A stretch of DNA of 64,000 nt, from the NCBI GenBank assembly GCA_018417955.1, contig JACTVC010000001.1, positions 3,968,001 through 4,032,000 on the forward strand. Direction: 5' to 3'. This stretch comes from Laccaria trichodermophora (taxonomy: Eukaryota; Basidiomycota; Agaricomycetes; Agaricales; Hydnangiaceae). This document shows, in pieces, positions 56,676-64,000 of the stretch; positions within the stretch are counted from its first letter, which is position 1; the number at the start of each line of letters is the position of its first letter. The notes beneath the pieces are model-generated. The model was not told the DNA's origin, searched no databases, and saw only the letters and a list, made by a program, of their open reading frames with translations. Position numbers and translations under genes: made by a program.

Positions 56676-57530
56676 GTCAACACTGCTTTTGCAACAACAA
56701 TTGTAGGCTCATCTTCATGCTGTTCAAGTGAAATCAGCCTGACAAACTACTCTCAACTCTTTTTTCAGTAGTAACCTCTCCCCCATAAATTTTGATAACC
56801 TGTAAATACACAGTCTTTCCAGTTCTCATCTCACTACATAAAGGTCATTTCAAAGTGTGACATTTTTTGGCTGAGGTCACAAATAGTCACATTTTGCGAC
56901 ATATTTCATCTTGCATAAATCTCACAATGCATAGAAAAAGCCAGGGACCAGCATTATGCATTGTGATAATATCTACTGTATTGCTAAACTTTGTAATCTA
57001 AAGTCCAACTTTTGTAGATTATTGTATTCTATTAGTAAACTTTGTAGTCTGAGTCTGACTTTTGTAGTCCATTACTAAACTTTGTAGTCTGTCAGTGGCA
57101 GTGTCCCTTTTAGGGAATGCACCTTCCTTTCTTGGTCATTTTTCCTATGATATAATGTTTTTAGCCCCTTCTTGTAGCTTTCCAAATATACTGAAATGAT
57201 GTTATTTGGTTTTTTTTTGTGAAGAAAAATGCAGAAAACAAAAACAAAAACAAAACACAACACTTTTGAAAATTCTTTACTTCATATCTCCACAATGGGG
57301 GTACTTCAGAATATAATTCAAACACATTCAGGAAGCTACAGTGTAGGGCTATAACTTTCATCTTTGACCATTTTTGGTAATTTGCCATGTGACCAACATC
57401 CCCATACATGGACTCTGACAAATAGAATCTTTATCTTGTTTTTCTTCATTGTTTGGTCAAACTATATGAGATTTCCTTTTTGGGATGGACCCTAAAGTAC
57501 ACCCTGAAGAGAGTGCCTGACAGTTTCCTG

Positions 57531-58183
57531 GATTCCTGAGGACTTGACAAAATTTTTACTCCAACTCAAAATTACCAAAATTACTGTACTATTTTGACCT
57601 AGTGTTCATGAGGTGTGATGCATGACCTATGGTGTTCACAGAAACAGGTGTTTACAGGTGTTTGTGATGTGTGACAGCAGCAAAAGTGTTCATGAAAATT
57701 CAATTATTTCTAAATATTATAATTGTAATGGTAGCCAATAGTAAAGTATTCAGGATGACTACATTAAGTGCATTATAACTCAGGCAAATGGTTAAATGGT
57801 GAGGACCTCCTTGCAACCATTGAAGAGGTTTCCATTGACATTCCTGAGCCAATACTTGGCCAAGGTCATCGTACCAAGTGCACACATAAGGTTTACACTG
57901 GCAAGGGCAAATGGGAGGACTGGGAGGATTACCGATATAATACAACCATCCTAGAACATTGTTCTTATTCGAAAAGGTGCTTGGGGCAAAAAAAATCCAT
58001 TTATCATACTCATTGTACCAGGGGTTCACTACCTGTCATGACTAGTGACAGTTCCATAGGTGTTCAGTTCAAAACTATTTGTGATGCATGACATGAACAC
58101 AACATTGAAATAGTACAGTATAGTGTAGTCCTGCAGGGATCCTCTCAGTCCTGCAGAAATCTGTGGGGGACTGAGAAGTACTG
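57531..58183. other. E6 right part; no gene recognised
   Basis: It starts with TCCTGAGGACTTGAC, then contains an inverted motif pair around GTGTTCATG...GATGCATGAC (57608-57640 and 58078-58100). A 108-codon frame (57768-58091, LATIEEVSIDIPEPIL) has plausible composition but no recognised relative. It ends at the E-type terminus. Confidence 0.4.
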
Positions 58184-58325
58184 TGTTCATCCCCAAGAAA
58201 TGCATATCATACAATGCTCAAGAAGCAAGTTATGAAAAGAAGCACAATGGATGAAAAAGATGTATTGTTTACTATTTACATGAAAGTTATACTGAATGTG
58301 ACCAAACATTACTAATTATGACTGC

Positions 58326-58670
58326 ATGACTCTTAAAGGCTGTAGACTTGAAGGAATTGAAGTGACCAGTATGTGCTCACATACTGTTGAATGGGGAATA
58401 CCTACTAGAGAGGGAGTTGAGTACTCACCCCTCACAAAGTCCCCCTATTCCCAATTTAACAGACCTGTGCTCCTCTGGAGATTTTATGTGGGTAATCTGA
58501 GTTTTGTGCCAGCTGACATGGAAGCTGTCCAAAAGCTGAGAATGAAGGTGCAGCAAAGGAGCTGGTACAAGGTGATTCAAGCACTTGTGTGGACCCCTGC
58601 CCATGTGATTACAGCATCTGAAGTAATCATTCCACCTGCCTGGGGTGCCCTGCAGAATCTCCTTACTTAA
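58326..58670 (+). CDS. Unrecognised 114-aa ORF
   Basis: ATG 58326 to TAA 58670. Balanced composition with FNRPVLLWRFYVGNLSFVP, RMKVQQRSWYKVIQAL and VIIPPAWGALQNLL looks protein-like rather than repeat-derived, with no membrane span. It could be a fragment of a larger decayed gene or transposase; no motif fixes a family. Confidence 0.3.
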   Translation: MTLKGCRLEGIEVTSMCSHTVEWGIPTREGVEYSPLTKSPYSQFNRPVLLWRFYVGNLSFVPADMEAVQKLRMKVQQRSWYKVIQALVWTPAHVITASEVIIPPAWGALQNLLT

Positions 58671-58825
58671 GTTGGAGAACATGTCCTCTGGTTGGGTGGG
58701 AGAAAGACAAGGTTCTGACCAGTTATTTCCTTCAAGCTGGACTTGGAGTTGCCAAAGTAAATGAGGGTTCTCAAGCAGTGGGAATTGTGGGGAGTGGTTT
58801 TCAACCTTGTTCTTGTAGTCTGCAT

Positions 58826-61800
58826 TTAGGATGGCACAAACACATTCTCTATGAGCAGCTTTGCAATTGCCTTATGGCCTGCATATAATGCTGCCTGGAG
58901 TGCATTTCCGTGGACTTCTCCCTGTGCATTTACATCTGATCCCTTCTCTATGAGCAGCTTTGCAAGTGCCTGATGGCCACCACATGATGCTGCCTGGAGT
59001 GCATTTCCAAAGCATCCTCCCTGTGCATTTACATCTGCTCCCTTTTCTATGAGCAGACTTGCAATTGGCTCACAGCCTCGATATGATGCTGCCTGGAGTG
59101 CATTTCCATAATCCCCTCCCTGTACATTTACATCTGCCCCCTTCTCTATGAGCAGCTTTGCAATTGTCTCATTGTCTTCATATGAAGCTGCCTGGAGTGC
59201 ATTTCCAAAGCATCCTCCCTGTGCATTTACATCTGCTCCCTTTTCTATAAGCAGCTTTGCAATTGCCTCATAACCTTCACATGATGCTGCCTGGAGTGCA
59301 TTTCCAAAGCATCCTCCCTGTGCATTTATATCTACTCTCTTTTCTATGAGCAACTTTGCAATTGCCTCATGGCCTCCACATGATGCTGCCTGGAGTGCAT
59401 TTCCAAAGCATCCTCCTTGTGCATTTACATCTGCTCCCTTCTCCATAAGCAGCTTTGTAATTGCCTCATGGCCTCCATATGATGCTGCCTGGAGTGCATT
59501 TTCAAAGCATCCTCCCTGTGCATTTATATCTGCTCCCTTCTGTATGAGCTGCTTTGTAATTGCCTCATGGCCTCGATATGATGCTGCCTGGAGTGCATTT
59601 CCATAGCGTCCTCCCTGTGCATTTACATCTGCCCCCATTTCCAACAAAACATATGATGCTTCAGTTAGTCCAGCCAGTGATGCATAATATAGTGGTTTAG
59701 CAATCTCATCCCTCTGTTTTTGCAGATCCAGATAGGGTCTATCTATATCATGAATTTGAACCCAGTTCACAAAAGGATTGTTTTCATCTCTTAAAAGCTT
59801 CATCATCAATGTAAATATTGAAGATGACTGAGATTTACTCTTGCAACCAGAATGTGCATGCATGATCCAGTGTTCTGCAGCATATTTTGCAAGACGGGAA
59901 GATACATCCAGATTTATATCAAGTTGCTCAAATTTGTTGAATTGCAGAAGATATGCCAGACAGACTTGAGATATGACAGAGTGAGATAGCTCCTCACTGA
60001 AACTGAAGTATCTGACTTGCTTCACATTGTGGCTTTGAATATACTGAGATATCAGATATTCTTTGACTGAAAAGTGAGAAAGCTTGACAAAACCTGTTTA
60101 CTAGTCAGTACTCATTTCAATTTGTTCTTCTTTAAAATTCACCTTGTGATTTTATAATAAAACTAGGACATATTTTCAAGACATCCTTAATATCTTGAAG
60201 TTCATTATCAGAGTTGTACTCTGGTCCATTCTCAGCACTAAGGTCAATAGATGCAGTTGCAGCCAACTCTTCCAGTGTCAGTGGACAAGCAGCAAAAGAC
60301 AGCCACTGGAGAAAGGTTTTGGCATAACCACAATTTTTCTCATTCATTCCCAGCAAGGTTTGATCATAGGTTTTATCCAAACCCTGGGGTAGATCAGCTA
60401 GCTGCTTTTTTAGATCAGCCTTAATCGAGCACTTTTTAAGCTCATTTAACTGTAAAGCAGCCCAACGAAACTTAAAATTGTGTTGAATAATCATCCTGTC
60501 ATTCAAATGTTGATAATAAACATACATTCCATCTGCTTGTTCCAATAATTTCAACTTTATTTGCTCTTTAGTGTCAGAGCTCCATTTTTGCAAGTGAGAG
60601 TCATTCTGAAGCTGATAGTCAAGATAGGCTACAAGATCATGATTCTCAGATTCCTTAACCAAGTCAAGATAATGATAAGACTTGAACTTGTCCTCAATCT
60701 CCTGTTCTGGGTGGCTAGTAACTAACAAGTGGAGCCCAAGATTTTTATCCTTCTTGAGAATAAAAGTCTGAATCCAGTTAAGAAGTTTTCCTCTTTCAGT
60801 ACATTCATCAAGAGCATCCAGAATGATGGATGTTGAGCTAAAGCCATCAAGAATTGTTTGAAGAATATCCTGCAGATCACCCAGAGTTGGCTCTTGATGG
60901 CCATTGCCACAGCCAGCATACAGATTCACTAAGACTTTGGGCAGTCTACCCTCACACTTCAGAGAGAATTGCCAGATGAGTGATTGCATTAGTTTATCAT
61001 GCAGCTGGAAATCCTTCTTTGAGTCTCTTGCATCAAAAAAGAAATATGCAGCAGCAGAATTGAATCTTTGATGAATATTGTGAATTATTGCTGAGCTGTG
61101 AAGAGAAAAAACAATTAAATTTCTCAGAAATGTTAAAATAATCAACCTTAAGATGGTTTTCCCAGAGCCAGCTGGATACACTTGTCAATAACATCAAATT
61201 TTTGAGACATTTGACAGAGATCTTACATTTTCCTTTGATCCAGAGAAAGCCAGGCTGTTCGAGCCACCCATGAAATGTATTTCCATTGAGAAACCATTGA
61301 CAAGTGTCTGGTTGACTCTCCAGAATTGCATGTGCAGCATTGTAGTTAACAGACTCCCTTGGTGGAGAAAGCCACTGATAGATCTCTTTCACTGTAACAA
61401 CAATGTGAGTTCAAATTACACATTTGAAGGGAGAACCTGCAATAATACCCAGTTGCTTATCCCCAATCATCTCAAGTGTGATTTGAATATTTGGGTCCAC
61501 ACCTACCAATCACATATACCATTATGATGAACATGATGCTTGTCTTCCTACTTACCTTGATTGATGATACCTATTAAAATATAAGTGAAAACAATAAAAT
61601 GTGATGATCCAAATACAACAAACCATAGTTAGGGCCTGCATTCACATTTTGAGCTGAAATGTTATTTGTAATGTCAGCTTGAATATTTGTTGAGAACTCT
61701 GGTCTGTTTGATTTGAGTAAACCTCAACTATATTTATGTGAGTACTGACTGGCAGGCATCACTTCTGCATTCAAAGAAGGAGGAATGGATGGAGAGACAG

Positions 61801-61840
61801 GCAGGTCAGAACTTAAGCAATCTAAACAGTGTTATCAGAA
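58826..61840 (-). CDS. NACHT-ankyrin (NLR-like) protein
   Basis: Multi-exon minus-strand gene. Resolved exons: 61391-61227, 61180-61147, 61095-60143, 60093-58826, with introns 61226-61181, 61146-61096 and 60142-60094 (46-51 bp). Upstream short exons are likely (LEMIGDKQLGIIA near 61470-61430, a microexon GIINQ near 61560, ADITNNISAQNVNAGPNYG near 61670-61625); the start is unresolved. Order: short N-terminal region, NACHT NTPase with P-loop PAGSGKTIL split by the 61096-61146 intron, FFFDARDS and Walker B SIILDALDEC, a helical region ending FVKLSHFSVKEYLISQ, then about nine ankyrin repeats and TAA at 58828-58826. Fungal NACHT-ankyrin proteins are candidate heterokaryon-incompatibility or defence receptors; no effector domain is visible in the part read. 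The residue where the first Walker A Gly is usual reads Tyr under this splicing. No stop in resolved exons, so possibly functional. Confidence 0.82.
58850..59640 (-). repeat. 99-bp ankyrin-coding tandem repeat
   Basis: Eight 33-residue units of pattern GNALQAASYxGHEAIAKLLI plus EKGADVNAQGG, preceded by one degenerate unit (AKPLYYASLAGLTEASYVLL). DNA units are very similar, e.g. TGATGCTGCCTGGAGTGCAT on the plus strand recurs. Variation is concentrated at the residues just after AAS and the two before GNAL (CF, RY, DY, VH). Confidence 0.88.
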
Positions 61841-62690
61841 ATAGAATATAGAGATGTGGAGTAAGCATGGACCTGTCAAGATAGGAAAAGGGTATTGCAC
61901 AACTCCCTGCACAGGACCATCAATTTGATCAACTGTGACATTAGAATTGATGAAGGTTAGTATCAATAGTGGAATGCAGAGTTGACGTCGCGGCCGCAAC
62001 GCTACGCTTTTTTTCCAGGCAATACTGTCCTTTACGTGCACATATACATTGCAATTGTAGTTCCATAAGATGTGCACATCCTACTGCAACCACAATTGTA
62101 TTGTAATGTGCACGTCTTGTGCACTCCTTGTGCACATCACTTGCACATGGCTTAACTATAATTCATGGCGCCTGGCCGGTTAGCTTGGCTCCTTCCTTTC
62201 CATATTAGGGCACATACGGCCCTCCACCGTTCATGCTTCCCCAATAGGGACCAGTCCATATCCTTTTAGGATGGGATCAGCAGGGGCTTTCCTAATAGGG
62301 ACCTGTCGGCAATTCTTCTACATTGGGATGGACTCCCTGAGACTCAAATAGGAGAACGTCGGGATAGGTGCCATCAACGGTGCGCATGCCCGTACCTGAC
62401 ACCTTGAAACATGCTCTGATCGCTGCTGCCCATGGTGACAAACCCAGTTTCCTCAACTTGGTTTGTTCAAGGTGAAACAACGAGAGCACCAGCATACAAG
62501 CAAGAGCACTGGCATACACATCCATTTGACGTGTCCACCTGAGCAGACCAGGGACCTTACTTTTTCATAACTTAAGGACTTAGTTACATAGACCTGGCGG
62601 TAGAGCCACGTGATTTATACACAGTGATACGCTAAGAGGCATGGGAGGCATAGAATTGTATATTGACATGTAACAACGTCTTAGTTCACA
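61841..62690. other. Intergenic; TGTGCAC-rich patch
   Basis: 62040-62155 repeats GTGCAC-type motifs (GTGCACATC, ATGTGCACGTC, TTGTGCACTCC, TTGCACATGG). Exon-like sequence of the NACHT gene may extend to about 61960 (VTVDQIDGPVQGVVQYPFPI on the minus strand). Otherwise only the small ORF at 62292-62525. Confidence 0.45.
62292..62525 (-). CDS. Small hypothetical ORF, 77 aa
   Basis: ATG 62525 to TAG 62292. It has a hydrophobic start (ALACMLVLSLF) then LRKLGLSPWAAAIRACFKV and a hydrophilic tail ending EELPTGPY. Higher GC than the repeats around it and not low-complexity. It might be a small gene or the last exon of a decayed one; nothing identifies it. Confidence 0.3.
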   Translation of the reverse strand: MDVYASALACMLVLSLFHLEQTKLRKLGLSPWAAAIRACFKVSGTGMRTVDGTYPDVLLFESQGVHPNVEELPTGPY

Positions 62691-62692
62691 GT

Positions 62693-64000
62693 CTACTTCC
62701 TCTTCGTTTTACGACCCTCGGGTTCCCAGCGCTGGGGAGGTCGTACAGAACGTCCACTAGTACGCCTGGCAGTCAGTCCGTCATCAGGTTCTTTGCGCTT
62801 AGTTCCCACCACCACCTCTTCCTCCCCTGCAGTCGCGCTTCCCTCTGCACTTCCTACTACCATAATTGCCGCACCCACTGTTTCTGCATTCGCCTCTGCA
62901 CCTGCTGCCCCATTTGCCTCTGCGCTTCCTGCCGCTGTATCAGCCGTATCAGCCTCTGCTGCTGCCGCCGTATCAGCCTCTGCACCGGCTGTCACCCTAT
63001 TTACCTCTGCTTCTGCAACCACCTCACTCTCTATGACAGATGCCTCTCCCTCTGCAGCTGGACATTCCCCAGTATGCTGACCTCGAATCAACTGGCCTTC
63101 AGATGCATGGGAGGCGGGAGGAGCCACGTTCTCCTTGTTTGAGACTCCTCCCTGGATGACGCCAATGATATCTGTCGACTTTGAAACTTTCGGTTTACGA
63201 ATTGGTCTGGGCTTGATGGTCGACTTTGAAACCTTAGGTTTACGAATTGGTCTGGGCTTGATGCGACGGTTGACGGGAGGGGGGCTGCCATCGGAAGACA
63301 AAGCAGTGCTGATTGTTGCTCCTGCAACTTGGTAGTCCATTGAAGCCAGAACCTGATTCTGAGGTGGGAAAGGCATGTCGGAAGATGGAGTAGATGTTGG
63401 CGGCTCCTTGGTCTGTGGAGGCTTTGGCGAAGCTTCTGGAGAAGCTATAGAAGCCAAGGGGGGGGATGTGGGCGGTTCAGCAGCTGCAGTCATTGATAGC
63501 GGAGTGCCAGATGCCTGGTTTATGGAAGGGGGGATCGTAGCCAATACCTGTGCGGCAGGCTCTGGGAGGATGGTTGCGGCATTGACTCCCTGAGTTATGG
63601 GGGGCTGAGGAAGTGAAGTCGCAGTTTTAGAGGATGCCGATGTGAGGAATGTGAAAGGATTGATGGGCGGCCGTGGAAAGGTTGTTTTGTCAGTGGCGCG
63701 GGTAGCAAAGGGATTGTCCTGGGGGTTGTAGATGAAGCCAGCTGTGGAGGCTTGTAAGGTTGCTGCATCCGACGGAGGTTGGCCCAGGTTCTCAAGCAAG
63801 ACAGGATCTATCAACGAGTCATCCAAGATGGCCGGTTGGGCGATGACAGGGTCAGAAGCTGGCACTGCAGAGTTGAATGTCATGTGATCCATACGCTTGA
63901 ATGCATGAGATATCGGGGAATTTGGGCCACCAGCCATAAACCCCTGATGATCGTCGTCATCGTGATCGGAATTGCTGTCAAACTCATCGCGCGTGTGCGC
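62693..64000 (-). CDS. Pro/Ala/Ser-rich nuclear-type protein, 5' end off window
   Basis: The frame is open from the window edge (64000) to TAA 62693. A Met lies at 63937, but the same frame continues upstream with an acidic stretch (DEFDSNSDHDDDDHQ), so the true start may be outside. The protein is low-complexity: PFATRATDKTTFPRPPINPF, long Pro/Ser/Ala tracts, a 15-residue unit IKPRPIRKPKVSKST present twice in tandem (about 63250-63161), an Ala/Glu-rich region, and a basic C-terminus (GRSVRPPQRWEPEGRKTKRK) suggesting nuclear or chromatin association. No catalytic domain. Clean reading frame and GC content above the repeats suggest a real host gene. Confidence 0.6.
   Translation of the reverse strand, partial: AHTRDEFDSNSDHDDDDHQGFMAGGPNSPISHAFKRMDHMTFNSAVPASDPVIAQPAILDDSLIDPVLLENLGQPPSDAATLQASTAGFIYNPQDNPFATRATDKTTFPRPPINPFTFLTSASSKTATSLPQPPITQGVNAATILPEPAAQVLATIPPSINQASGTPLSMTAAAEPPTSPPLASIASPEASPKPPQTKEPPTSTPSSDMPFPPQNQVLASMDYQVAGATISTALSSDGSPPPVNRRIKPRPIRKPKVSKSTIKPRPIRKPKVSKSTDIIGVIQGGVSNKENVAPPASHASEGQLIRGQHTGECPAAEGEASVIESEVVAEAEVNRVTAGAEADTAAAAEADTADTAAGSAEANGAAGAEANAETVGAAIMVVGSAEGSATAGEEEVVVGTKRKEPDDGLTARRTSGRSVRPPQRWEPEGRKTKRK

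Larger units (their letters stand above)
43325..56978. mobile_element. X: pogo-like element with TA target, split by copia
   Basis: Left CAGTAGATATTCTCACAATG at 43325; right, read inward, CAGTAGATATTATCACAATG ending at 56978. TA lies on both outer sides (43323-43324, 56979-56980). CAG-starting inverted repeats and a TA duplication fit the pogo/Tc1 group. The subterminal region repeats CATAATGCAT-type palindromes. About 0.7 kb of X remains on the two sides of the copia insertion, with no recognisable transposase. Confidence 0.65.
43010..57530. mobile_element. P3: degenerate P-family palindrome split by element X
   Basis: 43020-43322 resembles the P1 left arm (TTTCAGGGTCTAGGG, GGTGACAATGTCAGGTGC, TTTTCAGAATCCAGGGCAC, TTGTAGTCTAAGTCTGA). 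56981-57530 resembles the P1 right arm at 8640-9100 (TTTGTAGTCTGAGTCTGAC, TTTTGGTCATTTTT-like, CATATCTCCACAATGGG, GGGATGGACCCT). The two halves face each other across X. Boundaries are approximate and no duplication was recognised. Confidence 0.6.
42827..58183. mobile_element. E6: probable outermost E-family element of the nest
   Basis: Left end GAGGTCTTTATTGTCCCCC, then TCCTGAGGA-type subterminal repeats (42849-43000). Subterminal TCCTGAGGAC resumes at 57530, and the right end is CTGTGGGGGACTGAGAAGTACTG (58161-58183). The two termini match the E-family pattern in opposite order. Everything between about 43010 and 57530 is explained by insertions. Flanking 9-mers (ACATTGGTG and TGTTCATCC) do not match, so it may combine two copies or have lost its duplication. 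Confidence 0.5.

Noticed and set aside
1..64000. tRNA, rRNA or riboswitch genes
   Set aside because: No cloverleaf with A/B boxes, rRNA core or known riboswitch motif was noticed by eye; a dedicated scan was not possible.

Overview
This window is eukaryotic and most likely from a mushroom-forming basidiomycete (Agaricomycetes). Genes have several introns of 46-55 bp with GT-AG borders. The recognisable proteins are a chromodomain Ty3/gypsy element, a Ty1/copia element, a hAT transposase, a cytochrome P450 relic and a NACHT-ankyrin protein. I saw no bacterial operon, CRISPR array, rRNA or tRNA gene. About four fifths of the window is mobile or repeated DNA.

Layout. (1) 1-2.2 kb: two convergent host genes. 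(2) 2.3-3.4 kb: a GC-rich minisatellite and repeat R, rich in TTGGGCCCAA. (3) 3.4-18 kb: a Ty3/gypsy chromovirus with gag, protease, RT, RNase H, integrase, chromodomain and an intact 1170-codon third ORF. It is cut between protease and RT by a 4.2-kb palindromic element (P1, 5628-9840). (4) 18-23.3 kb: host-gene relics (P450 C-terminal half, an uncertain minus-strand gene, a decayed serine-rich coiled-coil gene). (5) 23.8-42.8 kb: non-coding elements. These include a family (E1-E5) with shared ends CAGTACTTTAC...GAGGTCTTTAC (the second written inward) and, in three copies, 9-bp target duplications. A hAT copy (34065-39286) carries an internal inversion and a palindromic mariner-like insertion. 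(6) 42.8-58.2 kb: nested elements, outside to inside: E6 > P3 > X (pogo-like, TA target) > copia (237-bp LTRs, GTCAA duplication) > P2 > hAT copy 2 (8-bp duplication GCTCAAAG). (7) 58.8-64 kb: a NACHT-ankyrin gene, a small ORF and a proline/alanine-rich nuclear-looking protein that runs off the window.

How the parts interact. Nesting gives an order of events: gypsy before P1; P3, X, copia, P2 and hAT2 in turn; hAT1 before its mariner insertion. The two hAT copies and the two copia LTRs differ mainly where one has CG and the other TG or CA, or where they have TG against CA. This is the mark of CpG deamination, probably of methylated repeats. Several elements are long perfect or near-perfect inverted repeats whose transcripts would fold into dsRNA.

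Limits: identities were checked by eye over stretches, not by alignment. Exon borders are inferred from splice consensus and open frames. Host genus, family names and element boundaries marked approximate need database searches.
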